Positions 9,080 to 19,082 of a DNA stretch of 64,000 nucleotides are shown one piece after another; positions within the stretch are counted from its first letter, which is position 1; each line of letters starts with the position of its first letter. The notes under the pieces were generated by a model, which was given only the letters and a program-made list of their open reading frames with translations, had not been told where the DNA came from and made no database searches. Both the position numbers and the translations under genes were made by a program. Origin of the DNA: Sphingobium boeckii (lineage in GTDB: Bacteria > Pseudomonadota > Alphaproteobacteria > Sphingomonadales > Sphingomonadaceae); contig NZ_JACIJC010000001.1 of assembly GCF_014199215.1 (NCBI RefSeq), forward strand, positions 312,001-376,000, in the 5' to 3' direction.

Positions 9080-11701
9080 ATGAGCACCAAACCCGCCCCC
9101 GCCAGCCAGCCCACGCCGATGATGGTCCAGTATCTGGGCCTGAAGGCGGAGGCCATGGATTGCCTGCTGTTTTACAGGATGGGCGATTTCTTCGAACTTT
9201 TCTTCGATGACGCCAAGATCGCGGCTGCGGTTCTGGATATCGCATTGACCGCGCGGGGCGAGCATGAGGGCCGGCCGATCCCCATGTGCGGCGTGCCGTT
9301 TCATGCGGCGGACGCTTATCTGGCGCGGTTGATCAAGGGCGGTCACCGGGTCGCGATCGCCGAACAGATCGAAAGCCCGGCGGACGCCAAGGCGCGCGGA
9401 GGCAAGACCCTGGTCGGTCGCGCGATCGTGCGCGTGGTGACCGCTGGCACGCTCACCGAAGAGACCTTGCTCGATTCGCGCAGCGCCAATTGGCTGGTTG
9501 CTCTGGGCGAAGCGGGCGGCACGCTGGGCATGGCCGCGGCGGACATTTCCACCGGCCGGTTCGAAGTGGCGGAAATCGATCCGCAATCGCTGGGCGCTGA
9601 ACTGGCACGGCTGGGTGCGGCCGAAATCATCGTGGCGGAGAATGCCGTGCATTGGCCCGAAGAGGCCGTGCCGAGGCCGCCGGGCGATTTCGATAGCGCG
9701 CGTGGGGAAGAGCGGCTGAAAACGCTGTTCGGCGTCGCCACACTGGATGGTTTTGGCGGCTTCGGACGGGCGGAGCTGGCGGCCGCGGGCGGGCTGGTCG
9801 CCTATCTCGATCATGCCGGTAAGGGATCGCTGCCGTTTCTGCAGGCACCGGTACGACGCCGCGCCGACGGGCATATGATGATCGACGCAGCGACGCGCGA
9901 AAGTCTGGAACTGACGCAGGCGAGCGGCGGCGGCCGCGCAGGCAGCCTGCTCGATACGATAGACCGCACCGTGACCGGCGCTGGCGCGCGGTTGCTTGCC
10001 GCCGATCTGGGCGCGCCGCTGGCGGATAAGGGCGCGGTCGATACGCGGCTCGATCTGGTCGATTTCTGGTTCAAGGACAGCGGCGCGCGTGACGCGCTGC
10101 GGGCGGCGCTAAAGGCCTTGCCCGATATCGGCCGTGCGCTGGGCCGGCTGGTGGCCGGGCGCGGCGGACCCCGTGATCTGGGGCAGTTGCGCGATGGGCT
10201 GGGCGAAGCGCGAATGCTGCGTGAGCGGCTGGGGCATCTGCCCGATCCGCCCACGCTGCTGGGCGGATTGCTGCCTGCACTCGATGGGCATGGCGCACTG
10301 GTCGATCATCTGTCGCGCGCATTGGTGCCTGCCCCGCCGATCGATGCCGCGCAGGGCGGCTATATTGCCGAAGGTTATGACGCCGCGCTCGATGAGCTGC
10401 GCGGCGTGGGTGGCGATGGGCGTCGCGCCATCGCCGCGCTCGAAGCGCAGTATCGCACGCGCACGGGCATCACCACGCTCAAGATCCGGCACAATGGGGT
10501 GCTGGGCTATCATGTCGAAGTGCCCGCCAAGGCGGCGGATTCGCTGATGGCACCCGAATCGGGCTTCACTCACCGGCAGACTCTGGCGGGCGTGGTGCGC
10601 TTCAATTCGCCAGAACTTCACGAACAGGCGGTGCGCGTTGGGCAGGCGGGTGCCCATGCGCAGGCGGCTGAGGCGGCGCATCTGGAGGAATTGACCGGGC
10701 TTGCGCTGGCGCGACGCGATGAGATCGCGCGCACCGCCGATGCGCTGGCGCGGCTCGATGTGAGCGGGGCGCTGGCCGAGCGCGCGGCGGAGGGCGGCTG
10801 GGCGCGGCCCAAGCTGGTCGATCATCCGTGTCTGGAGATCGAGGGCGGGCGGCATCCCGTGGTGGAGAGCGCAGTGGCGCGCACGGGCGAACGCTTCGTG
10901 GCCAATGATTGCCGCCTGTCCGAAACCGAACGGGTGTGGCTGGTCACCGGGCCGAACATGGGCGGTAAATCCACCTTCCTGCGGCAGAATGCGCTGATCG
11001 TGGTGCTGGCGCAGGCCGGGGGTTTCGTGCCTGCAACCAGCGCCACGCTTGGGCTGGTCGATCGGTTGTTCAGCCGGGTGGGGGCGTCGGACAATCTGGC
11101 GCGCGGCCGCTCCACCTTCATGGTCGAGATGGTCGAGACCGCCGCCATCCTGGCGCAGGCCACACCGCGCAGCTTCGTCATTCTCGACGAGGTGGGCCGT
11201 GGCACCTCCACCTATGATGGCCTCGCCATTGCCTGGGCGGTGGTTGAGGCGGTGCATGAAATGAACCGTTGCCGCTGCCTGTTCGCCACGCATTATCACG
11301 AACTGACGCGGTTGGCCGAACGGCTGGATGCGCTCACGCTGCATCATGTCCGCGCACGCGAATGGAAGGGCGATCTTGTGCTGTTGCACGAGCTGGGCCG
11401 CGGCCCGGCGGACCGCAGTTACGGCCTCGCGGTGGCCAAGCTCGCAGGCTTGCCGCCCGCCGTTCTCGCCCGGGCTTCGGGTGTTTTGAAGAAATTGGAG
11501 GCGGGTCGCGCGCAGACCGGCGGGCTTGCGGCGGGGCTGGATGATCTGCCGCTCTTCGCCGCCATGGCCGCTGCACCCGCGGTCGAAAAAGATGCGCTGC
11601 GCGATGCGCTGGCGACGATCGACGCCGATGCGCTCAGCCCGCGTGATGCGCTTGAGGCACTATACCGGCTGAAACGTCTGGCGGAGGAGGGCGGGGAGTA
11701 G
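9080..11701 (+). CDS. mutS: DNA mismatch repair protein MutS
   Basis: 873 residues. It recognises mismatches and small loops and starts methyl-independent or MutL-dependent repair. The N-terminal mismatch-reading motif is GDFFELF (Phe37/Glu39, matching the Phe-x-Glu wedge). The core and clamp follow, and the ABC-type ATPase shows Walker A GPNMGGKST near residue 624, DEVGRGTSTYDG Walker B/signature, and the FATHYHEL segment. ATG 9080 matches the family start. glnD follows 23 bases later, an order common in alphaproteobacteria. Confidence 0.97.
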   Translation: MSTKPAPASQPTPMMVQYLGLKAEAMDCLLFYRMGDFFELFFDDAKIAAAVLDIALTARGEHEGRPIPMCGVPFHAADAYLARLIKGGHRVAIAEQIESPADAKARGGKTLVGRAIVRVVTAGTLTEETLLDSRSANWLVALGEAGGTLGMAAADISTGRFEVAEIDPQSLGAELARLGAAEIIVAENAVHWPEEAVPRPPGDFDSARGEERLKTLFGVATLDGFGGFGRAELAAAGGLVAYLDHAGKGSLPFLQAPVRRRADGHMMIDAATRESLELTQASGGGRAGSLLDTIDRTVTGAGARLLAADLGAPLADKGAVDTRLDLVDFWFKDSGARDALRAALKALPDIGRALGRLVAGRGGPRDLGQLRDGLGEARMLRERLGHLPDPPTLLGGLLPALDGHGALVDHLSRALVPAPPIDAAQGGYIAEGYDAALDELRGVGGDGRRAIAALEAQYRTRTGITTLKIRHNGVLGYHVEVPAKAADSLMAPESGFTHRQTLAGVVRFNSPELHEQAVRVGQAGAHAQAAEAAHLEELTGLALARRDEIARTADALARLDVSGALAERAAEGGWARPKLVDHPCLEIEGGRHPVVESAVARTGERFVANDCRLSETERVWLVTGPNMGGKSTFLRQNALIVVLAQAGGFVPATSATLGLVDRLFSRVGASDNLARGRSTFMVEMVETAAILAQATPRSFVILDEVGRGTSTYDGLAIAWAVVEAVHEMNRCRCLFATHYHELTRLAERLDALTLHHVRAREWKGDLVLLHELGRGPADRSYGLAVAKLAGLPPAVLARASGVLKKLEAGRAQTGGLAAGLDDLPLFAAMAAAPAVEKDALRDALATIDADALSPRDALEALYRLKRLAEEGGE

Positions 11702-11724
11702 CGCTTTTGCGCCAAACTCCCTAA

Positions 11725-14490
11725 ATGCGCTCCATGCCAGCGCGTTTCGAAACCCTGCCCAACCGCCGCCAGATCATAGACCGGCGTGCGCTGTCCGATG
11801 CGTTGGGCGAGTTGACGCCCGACAGCGCGGATATCACGGCGCTGCGCCAGGGGATGGTGGCGCTGATGCGCACCGCGCTCGAAGCCGGCCGGGCCGAGAT
11901 CGCGCGGCGGATCGAGGAGCATCCTTCGCGCGGCACCGAGGCTTCTTCGGCGCAGGCGTTTCTGGTCGATCAGATACTGCGGCTGATCTATGATTTTACG
12001 ATCCAGCGGCTCTATCCGATCAGCAATCCCACATCGTCGGAGCGGATCGCGCTGATCGCGGTGGGCGGCTATGGGCGCGGTGAGATGGCCCCGTTTTCGG
12101 ATGTGGACATCGCCTTCCTCACCCCGTGGAAGCAGACCGGCTGGACCGAGCAGGTCATCGAATCCATGCTCTATTCGCTGTGGGATCTGGCGCTGAAAGT
12201 GGGGCATAGCAGCCGCTCGCTGAATGAAATGGTCCGCATGGCGAAATCGGATCTCACGATCCGCACGGGGCTGCTGGAGGCACGCTATGTGTGGGGCGAT
12301 CAGGCGCTGTATGACGAGGCGAGCGCGCGCTTCGCCCGTGAAGTGGTGGCGGGCACCGCGCGGACGTTCATCGCCGAAAAGCTGGAAGAACGGAACAGCC
12401 GGCACAAGCGGATGGGGGACAGCCGCTATGTGGTCGAACCCAATCTGAAAGAGGGCAAGGGTGGCCTGCGCGATCTGCACACCCTGTTCTGGATCGGCAA
12501 ATATGTTCATCAGGTGTCCACCGTGGCCGAACTGGTGGACAAGGGGCTGTTCACGCGGGAGGAATTGCGCCGCTTTCAGAAAGCAGAGAATTTCCTGTGG
12601 GCGGTGCGCTGTCATCTCCATACGCTGGCGGGTCGCGCGGAAGAGCGGCTGACCTTCGATTTCCAGCGCGAGATCGCGATGCGGATGCGTTATGCGGATC
12701 GGCCGGGCAAATCCGCGGTCGAGCGGTTCATGCAGCATTATTTCCTGATCGCGAAGCAGGTGGGCGATCTGACCGCGATGTTCCTGGCGCATCTGGATGA
12801 CAGCTTCGCTGCGCGGGGCCGTCGCTTCGGCCTGCCTAAATTGCGGCGCAGCCCCCGCAAGCTGAGCGGCTTCATCCTCGATCGCGGGCGGCTGTCATTG
12901 CCATCGGACGATTTCTTCGAAGGTGATCCCGTGCGGCTGATCGAAATATTCGCGCTGGCGGACAAGCATGAGGTGGAGATCCATCCGTCCGCGATGCGCG
13001 CGGCGGCACGCGACGCCAAGTTGATCGATGCCCGCATTCGCAAGGATCCCCGCGCCAATGCACTGTTTCTGGATGTGCTGACCTCGCATCGCGATCCCGA
13101 AAGCGTGTTGCGCTGGATGAACGAGGCGACGATCTTCGGGCGTTTCGTACCGGATTTCGGCCGCGTCGTGGCGCAGATGCAGTTCGACATGTATCACCAT
13201 TATACCGTGGACGAACATTCGATCCGCGCGATCGGGCTGCTGGCCCAGATCGAAAAGGGCGATCTGAAGGAAGATCATCCGCTGGCGAGCGGCATCGCGC
13301 GCCAGCTCGTATCGCGCCGCGTCCTTTATGTTTCGGTGCTGCTGCACGACATCGCCAAGGGCCGCGGCGGGGATCATAGCGTGCTGGGTGCGGAAGTCGC
13401 GATGCGGCTGTGCCCGCGGCTGGGGATGACCGCGGCTGAAACCGAGACGGTGGCCTGGCTGGTGCGCTGGCATCTGTTGATGTCCGCCACTGCGTTCAAG
13501 CGCGATCTGGCGGATTTCAAGACGATCCTCGATTTCGTGGAAACCGTGCAAAGCCCGGAGCGTCTGCGGCTGCTGCTGATCCTCACCATCGTCGACATCC
13601 GCGCGGTCGGCCCCGGCGTCTGGAATGGATGGAAGAGGCAATTGCTCTCCAATTTGTTCGAAGCGGCGGAAGAGGTTCTGCGTCTCGGCCACAAGCAGAA
13701 GGGCCGCGAGGAGCGGATCGCCGCAAAGCAGCAATCGCTCAAACTGGCGATGGCCTGGAATGATTCGCAGATCGCCAAGGCGGCGCGGCGGCTGCCCGCA
13801 TCCTATTGGATTGCCGAGCCGCTGGATATTCTGCTGCGCAACGCCCGGCATATCGCTGCCGCCGGAGACAGGCCGCTCTCGATCGCGGCGCAGGTCTATC
13901 CCGAGCGCGGCGCGACCCTGGTGACGGTCTACGCCAGCGATCATCCGGGTCTGTTTTACCGGGTGGCGGGTGCGATCCATCTGGCGGGCGGCAGCATCAT
14001 CGATGCGCGGATCCATACGACGCGTGATGGCATGGCGCTGGATAATTTCCTGGTGCAGGATCCGTTCGGCCGCCCGTTCGATGATGTGGACCGCCTCACC
14101 CGGCTGGAGCGCGGGATCGAGGATGCGCTGGCCAACCGCAACCGGCTGGCGGATCGCCTGGCCCAGCGTCCCTTGGCGCGTACCCGTGCCGAGGCGTTCA
14201 CGATCGAGCCCGTGGTGCTGATCGATAACCGCGCGTCCAACCGCTACACCGTGATCGAGGTCAATGCGCGGGATCGGCCTGCGCTGTTGAATGCGCTGGC
14301 GCACGCGCTCTTCCAGTCCAAGGTGACCATCCATTCCGCGCATATCGCGACTTATGGCGAGCGCGCGGTCGATACGTTCTACATCACCGATCTGATCGGC
14401 GACAAGGTGGATGGCGCGACACGGCTGAAGGCGCTGGAGCGCCGGTTGCTGGATGCTGCCGCTGGAGAAGAAGCCCGCGAGGCGGCGTAA
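11725..14490 (+). CDS. glnD: PII uridylyltransferase / uridylyl-removing enzyme GlnD
   Basis: 921 residues. It is the primary nitrogen sensor: it uridylylates PII proteins when glutamine is low and removes UMP when glutamine is high. Domains in order are nucleotidyltransferase (GGYGRGEMAPFSDVD near residue 114), GlnD helical linker with LKEGKGGLRDLHT, HD hydrolase (LLHDIAKGRGGDHS near residue 540), and two C-terminal ACT domains (from about 730 and 840) that bind glutamine. The start may be ATG 11725 or ATG 11734. Probably co-transcribed with mutS. Confidence 0.97.
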   Translation: MRSMPARFETLPNRRQIIDRRALSDALGELTPDSADITALRQGMVALMRTALEAGRAEIARRIEEHPSRGTEASSAQAFLVDQILRLIYDFTIQRLYPISNPTSSERIALIAVGGYGRGEMAPFSDVDIAFLTPWKQTGWTEQVIESMLYSLWDLALKVGHSSRSLNEMVRMAKSDLTIRTGLLEARYVWGDQALYDEASARFAREVVAGTARTFIAEKLEERNSRHKRMGDSRYVVEPNLKEGKGGLRDLHTLFWIGKYVHQVSTVAELVDKGLFTREELRRFQKAENFLWAVRCHLHTLAGRAEERLTFDFQREIAMRMRYADRPGKSAVERFMQHYFLIAKQVGDLTAMFLAHLDDSFAARGRRFGLPKLRRSPRKLSGFILDRGRLSLPSDDFFEGDPVRLIEIFALADKHEVEIHPSAMRAAARDAKLIDARIRKDPRANALFLDVLTSHRDPESVLRWMNEATIFGRFVPDFGRVVAQMQFDMYHHYTVDEHSIRAIGLLAQIEKGDLKEDHPLASGIARQLVSRRVLYVSVLLHDIAKGRGGDHSVLGAEVAMRLCPRLGMTAAETETVAWLVRWHLLMSATAFKRDLADFKTILDFVETVQSPERLRLLLILTIVDIRAVGPGVWNGWKRQLLSNLFEAAEEVLRLGHKQKGREERIAAKQQSLKLAMAWNDSQIAKAARRLPASYWIAEPLDILLRNARHIAAAGDRPLSIAAQVYPERGATLVTVYASDHPGLFYRVAGAIHLAGGSIIDARIHTTRDGMALDNFLVQDPFGRPFDDVDRLTRLERGIEDALANRNRLADRLAQRPLARTRAEAFTIEPVVLIDNRASNRYTVIEVNARDRPALLNALAHALFQSKVTIHSAHIATYGERAVDTFYITDLIGDKVDGATRLKALERRLLDAAAGEEAREAA

Positions 14491-14495
14491 GATCC

Positions 14496-14528
14496 AAAAA
14501 GGCCCGCCCCGGTTTCCCGGAGCGGGCC
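14496..14528 (-). terminator. Rho-independent terminator of the TonB receptor gene
   Basis: GGCCCGC (14501-14507) pairs with GCGGGCC (14522-14528) and the stem extends inward with CCGG pairs. Read on the minus strand it is followed by TTTTT (14500-14496), and it lies 24 bases after the receptor stop. It may also help stop glnD transcription, although that side lacks a T run. Confidence 0.85.
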
Positions 14529-14551
14529 AGTCTGCCCAGATGACAATCGCT

Positions 14552-17305
14552 TCAGAATTTCCCGCGGACAGTCACGCCATAGGTGCGCGGCTCTGCGAGG
14601 AAGCTGGAGAAAAGCTGGTTCGCGGTCGTGCCGAACGCCTGGGTCTGGGCGATGCTGCCCGCGCCTTGGAACGGCGTGTTGAACGCCACCTGCTGATAAT
14701 TCTTGTTGAAGACATTCTGCCCCCAAAGCTCGATCGCCCAGCGCTGATCCGGTCCGCGCAGACCAATGCGGGCATTGACCACCGTAAAGCCATCCTGCGC
14801 CTTTTCGGGGAAGAGATCGGAGCCGGTATTATAGTCCGAGCTCATCCGCGTATCGACATAGAACAGACCGCTCAGGCCTGAGCTGCCCAGTTCCGGCGTA
14901 TAAGCGAAGGATGCCGTCACCACATGCTTGGGCGCATTGGAGAGCTGTTGACCCGGCAGCAGGAACAGCGCATTGCTCAGCGGTTCGCCCGACGAACTGC
15001 CCACCAGATTGTTGCGATAATGGGTGTCGGCATAGGTGTAGCCGGCGGTCACCGCGACATCGCGGGCCGGATAGATGGAGGCCTCCAGCTCAACGCCCTG
15101 CGAAATCACGCCTGGCTTGGTCTTCCCAGCGCAAGCACCCGTCGCCGGGCTGTTGTCACTGTCCTGACCGCCCAGATCGGTGTCGCACGCCGCGATGTTC
15201 TGGACGATGAAGATCGATCCGTTGAACGTGTTCAACTGGAACGTCTTGAATTCCTGGCGGAAGGCGGCGACGTTCAGGTTGAACTTGCGGCCATTGTATT
15301 TGAGGCCGATTTCATAGGAATCCACCTTCTCCGGTTCGAAGCGAAGTCCGGGCGCGTCGGCATTGGTGCGGGGTGAGAACACCCCGGTCAGGCCACCGAG
15401 GTCAGAGCGATCCAGATTGTAGCCACCCGCCTTATAGCCCTTGGAATAGCTGGCGTAGGTCAGCAATTGATCGGTCGGTTTCCATGAAAGCACCGCGGTT
15501 CCGGTCCATTCGCTATCCTTGAAGCTATCCTGCAGATCGAGGCTGTTCAACGACGAGCTGGAATTGCCGGTGCAGGTGAGCGTCACGATGCCGCCAGCCA
15601 GCGCTGCCAGCGCAGGATTGCCGAGAAGCGGGCCGAGTGCGGCTTGCTGTGCCGGGCAGATCGTATTGTTATTATTGAAGTCGGCGTCGAAATCCTTCTT
15701 CTCATGGGTATAGCGCGCGCCAAGCGTCAGGTTCAGCGTATCGGTGATGTTGATGATGTTGTGCGTGAACAGCGCGTAGTTTTCGCTCTGCTGATTATAC
15801 ACCGAACGCACATCGCCCACATTATTCACGGTGCTCAGTCGGTCGATGCCGCCGATCATCAGCGGGGCCGCTGCGCCAAAGGCATTGGTCAATGTGACGC
15901 GACCGGCCGCGCTGAGGCAGCCCGGTGCCGTCGGATCACGCAACACCGCGGCGGGATTGACCGTCGCCACGATGCGGCAGGCGGCGAATGCGCCATATTG
16001 CGAGCCGAACTTGATGTTATCGACCACCTGCAGCTTTTCATTGCCATAATAGCCGCCGACGAGCCAATCGAGTTTGTCGTTAAAGGCCGATCCTTGCAGG
16101 CGAAGCTCCTGCGTAAAGGTCTTGAAGCGGCGATAGGAATTGCCGTCATCGGCGCGATAGGTGAGATCGACGTTGGAATAATCGACGTCGCCCGCGCCGC
16201 CTGCCTTGTAATAGCGATAGGCGCTGATCGAAGTCAGCGTGGCGCCGCCGAAATCATAATTGAGTTCGCCCGAAACGCCCCAATCCTTCGTGGTGTTGCG
16301 ATATGTGCGGCCCGGCGAAACGGAGGCATTGCGCGCATAAGGATTTTGCGGCGGATAGGTGACTGTGCCGCCCAGGCTTTGCAGCACGTTCACGATCCGG
16401 TTGCTCGCGCTATATACGAAGGCATTGTCAGGATTGACGCCCCCGGTTGTGGACGCCGGATTGGCGGTGGGATCGGTCGTTTCCTTGGTAGCGATATAGA
16501 CTGCACCGCAGCAGCTTTCATCGCGATGGGTGTAGTCGCCGATCAGTCGCACGCTGAGCGCGTCATTGGGCTCGAACAGCAATTGTCCGCGCAGGAAGTA
16601 ACGGTCGCGATCGTTGATCTTGCCTTCGCTGCCGCCGGCCTGGGTCACATTATCGTAAAAGCCATCGCGCTTCACATAAACGCCGTCCAGCCGCGCAGCG
16701 ATCGATTCGGTGATCGGGCCGGTGACCCCGCCGGCGAAGCGCATGAAATCATAATTGCCATAGGTCGCTTCGGCATTGACGCCGAATTCGAATGACGGCC
16801 GCTTGCTGATGATATTGATCAGGCCGGCCGAGGCATTGCGGCCAAACAACGTGCCTTGCGGACCGCGCAGCACTTCCACGCGCTCGATCTCGCCAAGTTC
16901 GTTCAGGCCGGCACCCGTGCGTGAGCGGTAAACGCCGTCGATGAACACCGCGACGGAGCTTTCCAGGCCGGGATTGTCGCCCACAGTGCCGATGCCGCGG
17001 ATACGCGCCGATCCATTGGCTTCAGAGCCAGTGGATGACACGAGCAGCGATGGCGCGAGCTGATTGAGCTGGCGGATGTCGGACGCCCCGGAATTCTGAA
17101 GCGATTCGGCAGTGACGGCGGATACCGCGATCGGCACGTCGGCCAGCGCCTCGCTGCGCCGGGTGGCGGTCACGATGATATCGCTGTTGACGTAGCTGTC
17201 TTCGGTCACCGCGTCCTGGGCTTCTTGCGGCGGCGCATCCTGCGCATAGGCCGGGGCCGCAATCGCCAGGCACGCAACCGAAATAAGCCAGTTTGACTTG
17301 GGCAT
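14552..17305 (-). CDS. TonB-dependent outer-membrane receptor
   Basis: 917 residues. Signal peptide ends AYA-QD near residue 21. A TonB box-like DIIVTATRR follows around residue 43, then the plug domain with DVPIAVSAV and GIGTVGDNPGLESSVAVFIDGVYRSR. A 22-stranded barrel follows and the protein ends in an aromatic residue (VRGKF). This plug wording is typical of the sphingomonad-expanded receptor group that takes up plant- or aromatic-derived compounds or siderophores; the ligand cannot be told. SD AGGAG precedes the ATG. It is a lone gene with its own terminator and an inverted repeat in its leader. Confidence 0.93.
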   Translation of the reverse strand: MPKSNWLISVACLAIAAPAYAQDAPPQEAQDAVTEDSYVNSDIIVTATRRSEALADVPIAVSAVTAESLQNSGASDIRQLNQLAPSLLVSSTGSEANGSARIRGIGTVGDNPGLESSVAVFIDGVYRSRTGAGLNELGEIERVEVLRGPQGTLFGRNASAGLINIISKRPSFEFGVNAEATYGNYDFMRFAGGVTGPITESIAARLDGVYVKRDGFYDNVTQAGGSEGKINDRDRYFLRGQLLFEPNDALSVRLIGDYTHRDESCCGAVYIATKETTDPTANPASTTGGVNPDNAFVYSASNRIVNVLQSLGGTVTYPPQNPYARNASVSPGRTYRNTTKDWGVSGELNYDFGGATLTSISAYRYYKAGGAGDVDYSNVDLTYRADDGNSYRRFKTFTQELRLQGSAFNDKLDWLVGGYYGNEKLQVVDNIKFGSQYGAFAACRIVATVNPAAVLRDPTAPGCLSAAGRVTLTNAFGAAAPLMIGGIDRLSTVNNVGDVRSVYNQQSENYALFTHNIINITDTLNLTLGARYTHEKKDFDADFNNNNTICPAQQAALGPLLGNPALAALAGGIVTLTCTGNSSSSLNSLDLQDSFKDSEWTGTAVLSWKPTDQLLTYASYSKGYKAGGYNLDRSDLGGLTGVFSPRTNADAPGLRFEPEKVDSYEIGLKYNGRKFNLNVAAFRQEFKTFQLNTFNGSIFIVQNIAACDTDLGGQDSDNSPATGACAGKTKPGVISQGVELEASIYPARDVAVTAGYTYADTHYRNNLVGSSSGEPLSNALFLLPGQQLSNAPKHVVTASFAYTPELGSSGLSGLFYVDTRMSSDYNTGSDLFPEKAQDGFTVVNARIGLRGPDQRWAIELWGQNVFNKNYQQVAFNTPFQGAGSIAQTQAFGTTANQLFSSFLAEPRTYGVTVRGKF

Positions 17306-17353
17306 CCTGCTCTCCTCTGAAATCGCAACTTTGTTGCTGTTATCATAATTCGA

Positions 17354-17384
17354 ATAACCGGTTTGGTGGCGATTGACCAGTTAT
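17354..17384. promoter_or_regulatory. Candidate operator upstream of the TonB receptor
   Basis: ATAACCGGT (17354-17362) and ACCAGTTAT (17376-17384) are 9-base inverted arms with one mismatch, separated by 13 bases, about 50-80 bases before the receptor ATG. The spacing and symmetry suit a dimeric repressor or activator. Confidence 0.35.
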
Positions 17385-17507
17385 CACACACGATCATTGA
17401 ACAGATTTCATCTGAAAGCGGCCTTTTTGCCACACTGGTATGGTATGTCGGAATTGACGCTACGGAATACTCCGCTCATTTCGGGATGGCTGCGTCCCGC
17501 GCGCAAC

Positions 17508-17541
17508 AAAAAGGCCGCCGGAAGCGCTCCGGCGGCCTTTT
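17508..17541 (-). terminator. infC rho-independent terminator
   Basis: A perfect 10-base stem GGCCGCCGGA / TCCGGCGGCC with a 5-base loop is flanked by AAAAA on the left and TTTT on the right, so it works in both directions. Read on the minus strand it lies about 84 bases past the infC stop and is followed by TTTTT. Confidence 0.85.
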
Positions 17542-17624
17542 CGATCCGTGAGTACGGAAAATTATTTCGAAAGCGTTTGAATTTTGGGGCGAAACCTGAA
17601 AATTCGAGGCTTCGGTATTGCGCC

Positions 17625-18176
17625 TTATTTCGGCGACAACACCATCAGCATCTGACGGCCTTCCATGCGGGGATAGGCTTCCACCTTGGCATCCTCCGCA
17701 GTGTCGTCCTGCACGCGCTGCAGCAACACCATGCCAAGCTGGCCGTGCGAAAGCTCACGTCCGCGGAAACGCAGCGTCACCTTCACCTTGTCACCCTCAC
17801 CGATGAACTTGTGGATCGCCTTCATCTTCGTATCATAATCATGATCGTCGATGTTGGGACGCATCTTGATCTCCTTGATCTCCTGCGTCTTCTGGCTCTT
17901 GCGGGCGAGGTTGGCCTTTTTCTGGGCCTCATATTTGAATTTGCCCACATCGAGGAATTTCGCGACGGGGGGATCAGCGTTGGGAGAGACCTCGACCAGA
18001 TCCAGGCCCACTTCGGCAGCCTGCTCCATCGCCTCCTTGGTATACATGACGCCCAAATTCTCGCCATTTTCGTCGATCACACGGACCTTCGGCGAGACGA
18101 TGAATTCATTATAGCGCGGGCCGTTATTCGGCATCGGCGTCGGGCCCTTAGGGCCACGGGACATGGGCGGACGTAT
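17625..18176 (-). CDS. infC: Translation initiation factor IF-3, apparent AUA start codon
   Basis: IF-3 binds the 30S subunit, keeps subunits apart and proofreads the start codon. Domain signs are [26 protein letters not shown] (N-domain and linker), then [12 protein letters not shown] and [10 protein letters not shown] (C-domain). The only good ribosome site, AGGAG at 18189-18185, stands 8 bases before an ATA codon at 18176-18174; the first ATG (18164) is 20 bases away, too far. An AUA start gives 183 residues beginning IRPPMS, which agrees with how relatives begin. infC commonly uses rare start codons for autoregulation. Own terminator downstream. Confidence 0.93.
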   Translation of the reverse strand: MRPPMSRGPKGPTPMPNNGPRYNEFIVSPKVRVIDENGENLGVMYTKEAMEQAAEVGLDLVEVSPNADPPVAKFLDVGKFKYEAQKKANLARKSQKTQEIKEIKMRPNIDDHDYDTKMKAIHKFIGEGDKVKVTLRFRGRELSHGQLGMVLLQRVQDDTAEDAKVEAYPRMEGRQMLMVLSPK

Positions 18177-18184
18177 AGCAAAGG

Positions 18185-18189
18185 CTCCT
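18185..18189 (-). promoter_or_regulatory. Ribosome binding site deciding the infC start
   Basis: AGGAG on the minus strand with an 8-base spacer to ATA at 18176. This spacing is optimal for ATA and rules against the ATG twelve bases further in, so the site decides the start in favour of the atypical codon. Confidence 0.75.
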
Positions 18190-18311
18190 GTTTGATTCCG
18201 GTTCAGGCTGCCACTTAGCGATTCGTCGCCGTTAAGAAAAGGGGCTGCGCCAAGATGGCATGACGATTTACGCACCAGCGTGGCCTCCATGCTTCACTTG
18301 GATGCTCAAGC

Positions 18312-19082
18312 ATGGCACCAAGCCGCATGGCCGGGGGCACGCTCATCTTCCAATCGTGCGATCCCGCTGCAGCGCCTGCATGGGTGGCGCGCTGCGTGGA
18401 ATCGGTGCGCAATTGGGCGGAGACGAAGGGGTATAGCCACCGCTTGCTGGGCAATGAGCTGTTTGATCCGTTGCCGCCGGACTTTGCAAGTGCCTGTGCC
18501 GATCGCAAATTACCGATGAGCGATCTTGCGCGGCTCTTATGGTGCCGGCGGTTTCTGGCGGAGGGCTGGGATCAGATCGTGTGGATCGATTCCGACGTGC
18601 TGGTGCTCGATCCGGCAGCTTTCGCGGTGGATCTCCTGGATCACGAAATGCTGTGCCGCGAACTCTGGCTGTGGCGGGCCGATGGCGAGATTCGCGCACG
18701 CTGGGCGGTCAACAATTGTGTGATGGCGTGGCGGCCGGGCAGTGCGGTGCTTCCTTATTATATCCATGCCTGCGCCGTGCTGGCGGCGGCTGAGGATGGC
18801 CCCGGCACGCTCGGCCTCGGCCCGGCCTTCCTGACCCGGCTAAACGCCGCCGCGCCTTTGCCCACGGTCGATACCGTGATGACGCTCAGTCCCCTGCTGA
18901 TGGAAGCGATTTTGAGCGGGGACCACACGCTGCTCGCCAACGCGCGCACGCTCTGGAATGCGCCGGTTTACGCGGTCCATCTGTGTGGCAGCCTGTCGGG
19001 TGAGGGCGGGCCGATGCTCAATCCGGTGCAGCGCTACGATCAGGTGATCACAGCGCTGCAATCGAACGGTTTTCCAGCCTAG
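18312..19082 (+). CDS. Glycosyltransferase-like protein of unknown specificity
   Basis: Up to 256 residues; ATG 18312 or ATG 18327, neither with a clear ribosome site. The fold cue is [11 protein letters not shown] near residue 92, a DxD-type metal-binding motif seen in GT-A glycosyltransferases. Before it is [16 protein letters not shown]; after it are [10 protein letters not shown] and [11 protein letters not shown], all compatible with a nucleotide-sugar transferase core. No signal peptide. It sits alone between infC (divergent) and thrS (convergent; the two genes share the CTAG that ends both). Substrate unknown; I am confident it is a gene and less so of the function. Confidence 0.65.
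   Translation: MAPSRMAGGTLIFQSCDPAAAPAWVARCVESVRNWAETKGYSHRLLGNELFDPLPPDFASACADRKLPMSDLARLLWCRRFLAEGWDQIVWIDSDVLVLDPAAFAVDLLDHEMLCRELWLWRADGEIRARWAVNNCVMAWRPGSAVLPYYIHACAVLAAAEDGPGTLGLGPAFLTRLNAAAPLPTVDTVMTLSPLLMEAILSGDHTLLANARTLWNAPVYAVHLCGSLSGEGGPMLNPVQRYDQVITALQSNGFPA

Larger units (their letters stand above)
17306..17624. other. Intergenic region between TonB receptor and infC
   Basis: 319 bases without a supportable gene. It holds the infC terminator on one side (17508-17541). On the receptor side it holds an AT-rich promoter region with the inverted repeat at 17354-17384 and a small palindrome AATTCGAATT-like at 17347-17355. A short open frame across it has no ribosome site or family resemblance. 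Confidence 0.6.
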
